This document shows positions 16,701 through 23,966 of a stretch of 50,775 bases of DNA, one piece after another; positions within the stretch are counted from its first letter, which is position 1, and the number at the start of each line of letters is the position of its first letter. The notes under the pieces were generated by a model. The model did no database searches. It saw nothing but the letters and a program-made list of their open reading frames with translations, and was not told the origin of the DNA. The position numbers and the translations under genes are program-made. Source of the stretch: Clostridia bacterium (GTDB lineage Bacteria > Bacillota > Clostridia > Oscillospirales > CAG-272); NCBI GenBank assembly GCA_017452545.1, contig JAFTME010000003.1, positions 1 through 50,775 of the forward strand. The letters are read 5' to 3'.

Positions 16701-19029
16701 TGTCGCCGATCGTCAGATAGGTCTTGAGAACATCAACGTATGCATCGTACAGAAGAACGCAGTTCGTGAAAGCAAAGTTCTCAATGGTTGCCATGGTGTT
16801 ACCCATGCGAAGAGTAGTTACGTTGTTGCAATGATAGAATGCATACTGGCTGACCGAAGTAACGCCATCCGTGATAGAGATGCTCTTGATATAGTTTGCA
16901 TACGGCTTCCACGGAACCTCGCTCCAGTTAAAGAAGGAGGTCATGGGGCCGTAGCCGCTGATGATCAACGAGCCGGAGGCCAGATCCAACGTATAGTTGA
17001 CAGCAGGACCGCAGGAGCCGGTGAAAATGGTCTGCGTGGTGCCGCCGGGCGTAGAGCCGCCGGGCGTAGAGCCGCCGGGGGTGCTGCCCGCATACTTCAG
17101 TACGCTGACAAGCGCTTCGTTACCGGAGGAATAGACAAGCATCTGGCTTTGCGTATTCGGCGTGGATGCTGCCGTGGGATAGCAATTATAGAAGGCATAG
17201 GGCATGATCGTCGTGACGTTTGCGGGGAAGTTTATCGTCTTGAGCGAGGATGCGCCCATGAATGCGTAGTTACCGATGACGGTCGTATCGGTAGAGAAGG
17301 AGACCGTGTTGAGCATCGGCATATTGGCAAATGCGTTCTGGCTGATGCTCTTGATGCCGGACATCATGGTAACGTTGGTGATCTGACCCAGACGGTGTGC
17401 CCAGGGAGTCACCGTGGGGCTGGTAAAGTCAGGCATATTTTCGCCAACCGAGGAGAACAGCGTCAGCGTACCGGTGGTCGGCATATAGGTCCAATAGATG
17501 GTGGTTCCGGAAATATAACCGGAATCCGCATACGTCGTCGTACCGCCGCCGGTTCCACCGCCGGTGCCGCCGCCGGAGGTTCCCAGGTATCTGAGAACAC
17601 GCGTCAGGGGCTCGTTGTTGTTATGGATCGTAAGGGAGGTCTGAACGCCGTCATACGTTGCAGTCGCAAGACCGGTGCAGCCGGCAAAGGCGCTGTCGTA
17701 TATGAGGATAGTCGATGCGGGAATTGCAACGGAGGTCAGCTTCAGGCAGTTCTGCAGCGCATTGTTACCAATGCTGAGCACAGAGGTACCGATGGAGACC
17801 GAGTTAACGTTGGTCATATTGGTAAACGCATAGTTACCGATCGACTTGACACCGTTATAAACAACGATAGCAACGATGTCATTCTTATAGCTGTTCCAAG
17901 GAGGCAGATTGGTCGTGCTATAATCAGTCATATAGCCGGTTCCGAGGATCTCGAGAATCTTGGAGGTAGAGTTATAGCTCCACTTTACGCCGTTTCCGCA
18001 ATCGCCGCCGACGCTGTTGCCACTGTTAGCATAGACCAGAACGTCGGTCAGAGGCTTGTTGCCGTTGCCAACGGTGGAAATCGAGATTCCGCCGTAATTC
18101 GCCTCAGCACTTGCGCTTTTCAGACCGGTGCAGCCATAGAAGGCGTAATCGCCGATGGTCTTGACGGACAGAGGCAGCGCTACGCTCTCCAGCGAGGAGC
18201 AGGAGTTGTAGGCGTACTTACCGATCGTCGCAATATCCGAGCCGATCGAGGTGGTCTTGACATTGGACAGACCATGGAAGGCGTAGTCGCCGATATTATC
18301 GATCTTGGAGGAAATATATACGCTGCTGATCAGGCTGCGATACGCATACCAGGGCGCGTTGCCCATGGTATAGTCGGGCATGCTGACGTTGAAGGTCAGC
18401 GGGTTCATGATCATCAGGGTACCGTTCTTATAGACCTCCCACTTGATGCGGCCGCTGGTACCGGAGGCATAGATCTGGTTCTGGCTTGCCTGGTAGAGCG
18501 GGTTTGCATTCGTCAGATCCTCGTTACCGTAGGCAATGGCTGCCGTCAGGGGGAAGGACGAGGTCTTCAGATTGGAGCAGTTAAAGAACGCAAACAGCTG
18601 AACGCTGCTCACGCTATCGGGAAGAACGATGGTATGGAAGGTTCCATGCGCAAAAGACCATTCACCGATGGTGGCGATGTTGGAACCCAGCACGTAATCC
18701 GTACAGTTCAACAGGTTGTTGAAGGCATAGTTACCGATGGAGGTAACGCCTGCGGTGACAAGCACGCGCTTGATCAGCAAGCTATACTCATCATACCAGG
18801 GCGGACGGGTTGTTTTACTGTAATCCGCCATAGGGCCGGTACCGCTGATAACCATTTCACCGGTTGCGGTATTCAAGGTGTATGCGACGTTTGCGCCGCA
18901 CTTTCCGCTGACCAGCGTAGGCGTCGTTGTCGTCGTTGTTTCGGCAGCACTTACAGTGATACCGGCGACAAGCGTCAGCAGCATGGACAGCACCAGCAGG
19001 CATGAGAGCACTTTCTGGAATTTCTTCAT
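13741..19029 (-). CDS. Giant BspA-like leucine-rich-repeat surface protein with MucBP-like repeats
   Basis: 1,762 residues. ATG 19029 is chosen because AGGAGG lies about ten bases upstream and a signal peptide (MKKFQKVLSCLL...VSAAE, 1-30) starts there; the frame stays open another 43 codons upstream without a site. The first two thirds hold about seven copies of a unit that begins with a CG/G-x-V-x-W-x-Y strand, continues IsGtGpMxDY...PPW, and passes into LRR_5 repeats (GVTSIGNYAF, LESVxLPxxL). Pro/Gly/Ser linkers separate some units. From about residue 1,295 to 1,690 there are six MucBP-like units of about 65 residues (YTLTIHYVDEDG... type). A Pro/Gly/Asp linker, one membrane helix and a KKKPIG tail end it; no LPXTG. 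BspA-type LRR proteins bind host or microbial surfaces; binding here is inference. Confidence 0.9.
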   Translation of the reverse strand: MKKFQKVLSCLLVLSMLLTLVAGITVSAAETTTTTTPTLVSGKCGANVAYTLNTATGEMVISGTGPMADYSKTTRPPWYDEYSLLIKRVLVTAGVTSIGNYAFNNLLNCTDYVLGSNIATIGEWSFAHGTFHTIVLPDSVSSVQLFAFFNCSNLKTSSFPLTAAIAYGNEDLTNANPLYQASQNQIYASGTSGRIKWEVYKNGTLMIMNPLTFNVSMPDYTMGNAPWYAYRSLISSVYISSKIDNIGDYAFHGLSNVKTTSIGSDIATIGKYAYNSCSSLESVALPLSVKTIGDYAFYGCTGLKSASAEANYGGISISTVGNGNKPLTDVLVYANSGNSVGGDCGNGVKWSYNSTSKILEILGTGYMTDYSTTNLPPWNSYKNDIVAIVVYNGVKSIGNYAFTNMTNVNSVSIGTSVLSIGNNALQNCLKLTSVAIPASTILIYDSAFAGCTGLATATYDGVQTSLTIHNNNEPLTRVLRYLGTSGGGTGGGTGGGTTTYADSGYISGTTIYWTYMPTTGTLTLFSSVGENMPDFTSPTVTPWAHRLGQITNVTMMSGIKSISQNAFANMPMLNTVSFSTDTTVIGNYAFMGASSLKTINFPANVTTIMPYAFYNCYPTAASTPNTQSQMLVYSSGNEALVSVLKYAGSTPGGSTPGGSTPGGTTQTIFTGSCGPAVNYTLDLASGSLIISGYGPMTSFFNWSEVPWKPYANYIKSISITDGVTSVSQYAFYHCNNVTTLRMGNTMATIENFAFTNCVLLYDAYVDVLKTYLTIGDMGNTYLERVLTYRTSAPVTPSLPGSSVSNTIPNTEGKLTWSYDANTQSLSITGTGAIPDYDRAELTPWYSYAPVVKGISVYSDVTRIGTNAFSGMTKAVDVFVANSVKSIGAGAFQNCVDLKNVQLHAGIESIGADAFRGCSSLENINLPNTLKAIGTSAFRDCTSLKTIVIPEGITSISDYTFCNCTSLESVTLPEGLISIGYWAFYGCKALKFLDLPSTLVTIGEEAFYNCSSLTGVVIKSTSTLTVKLKAFSGCSSIVKAVWEYDLPACEPGNTELTDALVYRYASGQSTVDGISWSVDRANGVLTLSGYGPVTDKTAWERELPYIHTIVFANGITGIGSNLLTKDKNIQHIKMADSITSIGEAAFELCTNLKTVELSNDLTSMGSRVFYGCSSLESIDIPGTLTKIPDDAFTSCTSLKSVTLNEGLTSTGIHAFQNCTSLETIMIPSSVVTLGKGSFTGCSALKSVDLTNGTLKPLTTGIFDGCSALTTAYFNGTEKEWTTLVVNADTEIKNAKLVLGTKLIIHYQYMDGTTAAPSVTLTGSIGETIVVDSPIVPNFTPSAPSVEITLTGTGTQAITIKYIPNVYTLTIKYQDVNGNTLAETKTQRIEFGKGMEITSPEITGYTPNQEKVSVLNMTSDRIVTVVYTVKQFDVTVKLQDENGNKLGDDVIVKGDYMTKVTIDAPAVEHYKPIQPTYQIQSIKADQELIITYKKAPYTLTIHYVDEDGYRVAQDAVIETYFGEKVSVDSPEVTGMSPNRATVVINSYAGETEVNVVYKLRDYRVTFQFVEVDSEGYKMIKDASVTAKYGASVDYPVPAIEGYTTEQTNIRVDSVVEDTIVQVVYTRAFYKLTINYVDVNGAILGTYTQDVQAGSAYEIQIPDLESYTSGGQVVKGTMGIADKTLEVTMQPKSSGDDTPVNPGPGTPGGEDEQNPSGGDQTPGGSDEQPKNKTGRTIAAVVLLLAVLAGGGAAFYFLYLKKKPIG

Positions 19030-19116
19030 GAGTTTGAGACCTCCTTGAGTTTTAACGATCCGTGAGACATCACAGCTGAGGTGTCCCTGAAAATAGACAT
19101 CGTTATAGTTATTACC

Positions 19117-19145
19117 ATTATAACACAACACCGAAAAAAATGCAA
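19117..19145 (-). promoter_or_regulatory. Promoter of the BspA-like gene
   Basis: On the minus strand TTGCAT (19140-19145), 17-bp spacer, TATAAT (19117-19122). This leaves a leader of about 80 bases before the ATG. Confidence 0.75.
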
Positions 19146-19258
19146 GACATTTCATCACACAATTTAACTTTTATTCACATATTCGGTCGACATATTGCGC
19201 CATCGGGTGTGTCGGATGGAAAAATATCTACATTATTTTATAATTTTCGGTCAAATGT

Positions 19259-19272
19259 GCCGCACGTGCGGC
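19259..19272. repeat. Palindrome, possible weak terminator of the Ca2+-ATPase gene
   Basis: GCCGCACGTGCGGC is a perfect 14-bp palindrome 35 bp after the P-ATPase stop on the minus strand. No long T run follows, so a terminator role is uncertain. Confidence 0.4.
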
Positions 19273-19306
19273 GCAATGGGGAAAAAATTTACAATTTCAA
19301 GCGCCC

Positions 19307-22021
19307 TCAGTAGCGGTCGGTATGTCCGCGCCATCGCCAGAGCAGCTTTCGCAGTTCCTCTGCGGGCAGGACACTCAGCGCCATCGCCGCCGTCAGCCCA
19401 AGCTCACCGGGCAACAGCGGAACGGTGCGCAGCACGCTGCCGCCAAGATAAACGAAGAGCAGCTGCACGGCAAGGATCGCCGCCATAATAACGAGGAAGG
19501 GGCGGTTGCGCAGCAAGCCCGAGAGCGGATTGAGTCGGTCGGAGCGGGTGTTGAAGCAGTTGAACACGGAAGCAAAGATAAACAGCGCAAAAAAAGCGGT
19601 CAAGCGGCAAACGTCACCCGCAGACTCGCGGAATTGCGCCTCCACGGTCGGCATCTTGAGAAAGAACACGAATAAGGCAACGGTATAGCCGCCGAGCAAC
19701 ACGATCTGGTCGATCATGTAGCGACAAAGGATGGGGGTATCGCGTCGCTTGGGCGGCTCACTCAGGCAGGAGAGCAGCGGCGGCTCGCCCGCGAAGGCAA
19801 GCCCGCCCAGCGTATCCATGATCAAATTGATCCACAGCATCTGCACTACGGTCACAGGCGCATCCACGCCGATAAAGGGGCCGATCATGGAGATGCCGAC
19901 GGCGCAAAAATTCATGGTCAGCTGCAGCGTGATGAATTTGCGGATGCTTTTGAAGATATTGCGTCCGTAGAGCACGGCGCGAACGATCGAGGCAAGATTA
20001 TCGTCCAGGATCAGAATATCGCCCGCGTCCTTGGCGACGTCGGAGCCGCTCCCCATAGCAAAGCCGATATCCGCGCGACGCAAAGCGGGAGCATCGTTGA
20101 TGCCGTCGCCCGTCATACCGACCACGCGATCCTCCTCTTGCGCAACGCGCACAAGGCGGCTTTTGTCGGTTGGCAAGGCGCGCGCAACGACTGCCAGCTG
20201 CGGCAGTAGCGTGCGCAGCTCAAGATCTGAGAGCAACGCCAGCTCCTCGCCCGTGACCACGCGAGGCTGCTTGGCATTCAGGATGCCGCACTGTGCGGCG
20301 ATGGCAGCGGCGGTTTCTCTGCTGTCGCCCGTGATCATGACCACCTGCACCCCTGCTCCCTGCAATCGGGCAACGGCGCCGGGCACCTCGGGACGCAGAC
20401 GGTCAGCAAGCGTCACGGCGCACAGCAGCACGGCCCCCTCAAAGCGACCCGCCTCGATCGCGGCAGGCGAAGCGCCGCCGGGAATAGCTGCAAGCAGCAG
20501 CAAGCGCTCTCCGCTCTCGGTACGGCTGTGAATGCGGCGCTCCATAGCGGTGCGATCCAAAGGAACGGTACTTCCCCGTCCGTCGAATGCGCGATCGGTA
20601 TAGCGGAGCAGGCGCTCGGGTGCGCCCTTGAGCAGTGTCATGCGTCGTCCGTCGGCAAGCAACACCGTCGTTGCGGAATATTTGCGCGCGCTGTCAAACG
20701 GCAGGCGGTCGAGCACGCGCACGCCCGCAGCATCCGCTCTATGCGCGTCGGGAAGCGCAGCAAGCAGCGCTCGCTCGGTCGCGTTGCCGCCAACGGGCAC
20801 GCCGTCCTGTCCGTACTGTGCCGTGGCGTTGCACAGGACGGATGCCGCAAGCAGTGCGCCGCGTGTGTCCTTGCGCGAAAAGAACGCGGCAACAGAGAAC
20901 TCTTCCTCTGCAAAAACAAGCGTGCCGACGCTCAGCCGTCCGGCGGTCAGCGTTCCCGTTTTGTCGGTAAAGAGCAAATTCATACTGCCTGCCGCTTCAA
21001 TGCCCGCAGGCTTGCGCACCAGCACGTGATCCCGTACCATTCGGCGCGTATTGGCGGACAAAACGACAGCGATCATCATGGGAAGTCCCTCGGGCACGGC
21101 GACGACGATGACGGTCAGCCCCAGCGTCAGCGCATGGAGCAGCGTGGAGAGAAGATAGGGAAAATCGCTCAGCTTGAGCAGCATGATCTCGCGCGAAAAG
21201 CCGCTATCGATCAAAAAGGCATGGAACAGATACGCCGCCGCGACCAATGCCGCCGCGACGTAGCCGACGACGCTGATCTGCCCTGCCAGCTTTGCCAGGC
21301 GCAGCCGCAGCGGACTTTCTCTCGTTTGCTGCTGCACCTCGCGTGAGATGCCGCCGAGAAAGGTCGCGTCGCCCACGCGCGATACCCGCATGACACCCTC
21401 GCCGCTCAACACGGCGCAGCCGCGATACAAGCTGACGGCATCGTCAGGCGCATCCCGTCGCTCGCCCCCTGCGTGCTTTTGTACTTCCCGGCTCTCACCT
21501 GTCATGGCTGTCTGATCCACACGAACTGCCCCTTGCAGCAGCACACCGTCCGCAGGGATGTTCTCCCCTGCCCCCAACAGCACGAAGTCGCCGACGACGA
21601 CCTCCTCCCACGGCACAACGCACACGCCGCTTGCCCGCCGCACGCGACAAAAGGACTGCGCGCTTTGCGCCTGCAGACGGGCGAACGCCTTTTCCGAGCC
21701 GGTTTCCGACAGCGTGGAGATGAGCGTGGCAAGCAGCACCGAAACAGCGATTCCCACCGTTTCTACCCAATCGCTCTCCCTGAACATCAGCAGAAGATTG
21801 AGCGCCAGCGCCGCCAGCAAAATGCGGATCACGGGGTCGCCCAAATTGGAGAAAAAATGCGACCAAAAGCCGCGTTGCTCTGCCTTGGTCATCCTGTTCG
21901 CGCCGTGCTTTTCGCGGCTGCTTTCGATCTGCTTGTCGTTCAGCCCGCGCAGCGCAGCGCACTCTTCTTGCGGCGTGCTACTACCATTTTTTGGCAGCGT
22001 TTGTTGGTTTATGCACATCAT
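19307..22021 (-). CDS. P-type cation ATPase, Ca2+-transporting type (IIB-like)
   Basis: 904 residues with the full P2 ATPase plan. Motifs seen: actuator TGES (174-177), M4 VAVPEGLP (307-314), phosphorylation site DKTGTLT (353-359), KGAPE (465-469) in the nucleotide domain, and GDGINDAP (638-645). M6 reads NLIMDTLGGLAFAGEPP, the pattern of plasma-membrane Ca2+ ATPases. The N-terminus (residues 22-60) has the usual LNDKQIESSREKHGAN cation-ATPase domain. It should expel Ca2+ from the cytosol at the cost of ATP; other divalent ions cannot be excluded. ATG 22021 and 22018 are both possible, with AAGGAG 12-15 bases upstream. It follows gdhA on the same strand but is separated from it by two strong repeat hairpins, so it is probably transcribed apart. 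Confidence 0.9.
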   Translation of the reverse strand: MMCINQQTLPKNGSSTPQEECAALRGLNDKQIESSREKHGANRMTKAEQRGFWSHFFSNLGDPVIRILLAALALNLLLMFRESDWVETVGIAVSVLLATLISTLSETGSEKAFARLQAQSAQSFCRVRRASGVCVVPWEEVVVGDFVLLGAGENIPADGVLLQGAVRVDQTAMTGESREVQKHAGGERRDAPDDAVSLYRGCAVLSGEGVMRVSRVGDATFLGGISREVQQQTRESPLRLRLAKLAGQISVVGYVAAALVAAAYLFHAFLIDSGFSREIMLLKLSDFPYLLSTLLHALTLGLTVIVVAVPEGLPMMIAVVLSANTRRMVRDHVLVRKPAGIEAAGSMNLLFTDKTGTLTAGRLSVGTLVFAEEEFSVAAFFSRKDTRGALLAASVLCNATAQYGQDGVPVGGNATERALLAALPDAHRADAAGVRVLDRLPFDSARKYSATTVLLADGRRMTLLKGAPERLLRYTDRAFDGRGSTVPLDRTAMERRIHSRTESGERLLLLAAIPGGASPAAIEAGRFEGAVLLCAVTLADRLRPEVPGAVARLQGAGVQVVMITGDSRETAAAIAAQCGILNAKQPRVVTGEELALLSDLELRTLLPQLAVVARALPTDKSRLVRVAQEEDRVVGMTGDGINDAPALRRADIGFAMGSGSDVAKDAGDILILDDNLASIVRAVLYGRNIFKSIRKFITLQLTMNFCAVGISMIGPFIGVDAPVTVVQMLWINLIMDTLGGLAFAGEPPLLSCLSEPPKRRDTPILCRYMIDQIVLLGGYTVALFVFFLKMPTVEAQFRESAGDVCRLTAFFALFIFASVFNCFNTRSDRLNPLSGLLRNRPFLVIMAAILAVQLLFVYLGGSVLRTVPLLPGELGLTAAMALSVLPAEELRKLLWRWRGHTDRY

Positions 22022-22107
22022 GGCTATCTTTCACTCCTTTGCTTTTTCCACCAATATATGATGGATCCGCAAAAAGCATGACGCGCCGCGGTTGGGTTTA
22101 AAAAGAG

Positions 22108-22146
22108 GCGGGGGAGAAACTTTTTGGGAAAAAGTTTCTCCCCCGC
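22108..22146. repeat. Dispersed GC-flanked hairpin repeat, copy 1
   Basis: A perfect 18-bp stem, GCGGGGGAGAAACTTTTT (22108-22125) with 22129-22146, loop GGG, followed by ACCCCCACTTCAAAAACTTTT. It is one of about eight related copies in the window and can act as a terminator. Confidence 0.85.
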
Positions 22147-22226
22147 ACCCCCACTTCAAAAACTTTTAATCAAAAAGGATAGGCGTGCATCGTTACAAAA
22201 ACAGCCTATCCGATAATTTTATTTAA

Positions 22227-22281
22227 GTTTTTTGGAAAGGGGTGCGGGGGAAACCTTTTGTTCACAAAAGGGTTCCCCCGC
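22227..22281. repeat. Dispersed GC-flanked hairpin repeat, copy 2 (inverted)
   Basis: The same family in opposite orientation: AGTTTTTTGGAAAGGGGT followed by a 17-bp stem with one mismatch (22244-22260, 22265-22281). With copy 1 it forms a larger inverted arrangement around a GGATAGGC/GCCTATCC dyad. It lies directly after the gdhA stop. Confidence 0.8.
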
Positions 22282-22296
22282 ATATATATACCCGTA

Positions 22297-23643
22297 TCAG
22301 CAGCAGCCCTGTGCCTTCATAGACTCGGCGACCTTAATGAAGCCGGCGATATTCGCGCCTGCAACCAGGTCGTCAGCCATGCCGTACTGAGCAGCAGCCT
22401 TGACGGAGTTGTCGAAGATATTCTTCATGATGTCCTTCAGCTTAGCGTCGACCTCCTCGGCGGACCAGCTGTAGCGCATGGAGTTCTGGCTCATTTCCAG
22501 ACCGGAAACGGATACGCCACCTGCGTTAACAGCCTTGGAGGGTGCGACAACGGTGCCGTTTGCCTTGAGGTAAGCAACAGCCTCGTTGGTGGTGGGCATA
22601 TTGGAAACCTCAACGTAATACTTCACGCCGTTGGCAACGATCTTCTCTGCCTCAGCCATGCCGACCTCGTTCTGGGTTGCGCAGGGCATAACAACGTCGA
22701 CCTTGACGCCCCAGGGCTTCTCACCCTTGAAGAAAGGTACGCCAAACTTGTCAGCGTAATCTTCAACTCTGTTGCGGCAGGATGCGCGCATCTCAAGCAT
22801 ATAGTTGATCTTTTCCTCGGTGGAAACGCCGTTTTCGTCGTAGATATAGCCGTCGGGACCGGAAATGGTAACGACCTTACCGCCAAGCTCGGTGATCTTC
22901 TTGACTGCGCCCCATGCAACGTTACCGAAGCCGGAGACGGCAAAGGTCTTGCCCTTGATATCGTCCTTGAAGTGCTTGAGCATTTCAACGGTGTAGTAAA
23001 CAGCGCCGTAGCCGGTAGCCTCGGGACGGATCAGAGAGCCGCCGTAGGGGATGCCCTTACCGGTCAGGACGCCGGTGAACTCGTTGGCAAGTCTCTTGTA
23101 CTGACCGAACAGATAGCCGACCTCGCGTGCACCTACGCCGATGTCACCGGCAGGAACGTCGGTATCAGCGCCGATGTGACGGAACAGCTCGGTCATAAAG
23201 CTCTGGCAGAAGCGCATAACCTCAGCGTCGGACTTGCCCTGCGGGTCGAAGTCGGAGCCGCCCTTACCGCCACCCATGGGCAGGGAGGTCAGGGAGTTTT
23301 TGAAGGTCTGCTCGAAGCCGAGGAACTTCATAATGGAGGCGTTGACGGAGGGGTGGAAGCGCAGACCGCCCTTGTACGGGCCGATCGCACTGTTGAACTG
23401 TACGCGGAAGCCGCGGTTGACCTGAACCTTACCGTTGTCATCAACCCACGGAACGCGGAAAACGATCTGACGCTCGGGCTCAACCATGCGCTCAACAACG
23501 CCGGCAGCAACAAGGTCGGGGCGGGCGTCGATGACGGGCTCGATGGATTCAAACACCTCGGTTACAGTCTGAATAAACTCAGGCTCGCCGGGATTGCGCT
23601 TACGGACAGTCTCAAGAACGTCAAGCAAATACTGATTCTTCAT
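22297..23643 (-). CDS. gdhA: NADP-type glutamate dehydrogenase
   Basis: 448 residues, the usual size of the hexameric bacterial enzyme that interconverts 2-oxoglutarate plus ammonia and glutamate. Seen: KGGLRFHPSV (91-100), catalytic Lys in PMGGGKGGSD (K127), PAGDIGVG (D167), and Rossmann SGFGNVAWGA (237-246). The family's NADP form is the better fit by length and motifs, but the cofactor cannot be proven by eye. ATG 23643 has TGGAGG six bases upstream; an in-frame extension to 23691 is unsupported. A consensus promoter lies about 95 bp upstream. Its place next to PEPCK and aminopeptidase genes suggests amino-acid-based metabolism. Confidence 0.95.
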   Translation of the reverse strand: MKNQYLLDVLETVRKRNPGEPEFIQTVTEVFESIEPVIDARPDLVAAGVVERMVEPERQIVFRVPWVDDNGKVQVNRGFRVQFNSAIGPYKGGLRFHPSVNASIMKFLGFEQTFKNSLTSLPMGGGKGGSDFDPQGKSDAEVMRFCQSFMTELFRHIGADTDVPAGDIGVGAREVGYLFGQYKRLANEFTGVLTGKGIPYGGSLIRPEATGYGAVYYTVEMLKHFKDDIKGKTFAVSGFGNVAWGAVKKITELGGKVVTISGPDGYIYDENGVSTEEKINYMLEMRASCRNRVEDYADKFGVPFFKGEKPWGVKVDVVMPCATQNEVGMAEAEKIVANGVKYYVEVSNMPTTNEAVAYLKANGTVVAPSKAVNAGGVSVSGLEMSQNSMRYSWSAEEVDAKLKDIMKNIFDNSVKAAAQYGMADDLVAGANIAGFIKVAESMKAQGCC

Positions 23644-23738
23644 ATGGTACCTCCATGTGCCGCGCGCGGCGGCAATACAAAATATAGACAAATTTTGCGG
23701 GGCTTCGGCTCACAAAAAACCTCTCCCCCATTATTGTT

Positions 23739-23767
23739 ATTATATACCACCTCCCTTTGTTTGTCAA
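23739..23767 (-). promoter_or_regulatory. Promoter of gdhA
   Basis: On the minus strand TTGACA (23762-23767), 17-bp spacer, TATAAT (23739-23744): full consensus. Confidence 0.88.
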
Positions 23768-23901
23768 GAATTTTTTTGCGTTTTTTGCAAGTTTTCTCCC
23801 TCAAACTTGCATTTTGCTGTGCCCTCCTCCGGCACCGCAGGCAAAGCGCACAAAAAGTCCGCGATGCACTGCTTTTTCGTTATAAAAAACACAGAAAGTC
23901 A

Positions 23902-23930
23902 TTGCATATTTCAAAAATTTTTGATATAAT
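23902..23930 (+). promoter_or_regulatory. Promoter of the glycosidase lipoprotein gene
   Basis: TTGCAT (23902-23907), 17-bp spacer, TATAAT (23925-23930), 36 bp before the ATG. Confidence 0.78.
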
Positions 23931-23966
23931 AAAATCAACAAGCATGTTCACGGAAAGGAGCACGCC

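Larger units (their letters stand above)
23644..23966. other. Divergent intergenic region between gdhA and the glycosidase lipoprotein gene
   Basis: About 320 bp without a gene. It carries the gdhA promoter on the minus strand (23739-23767) and the promoter of the plus-strand lipoprotein gene (23902-23930). The middle is T-rich without clear dyads; I see no riboswitch. Confidence 0.6.

Noticed and set aside
14530..19005. Very long open frame on the plus strand opposite the BspA-like gene (1,491 codons)
   Set aside because: The minus-strand frame has a signal peptide, regular repeats and an anchor. The opposite frame has a low-complexity Gly/Asp/Arg translation and arises from codon bias.
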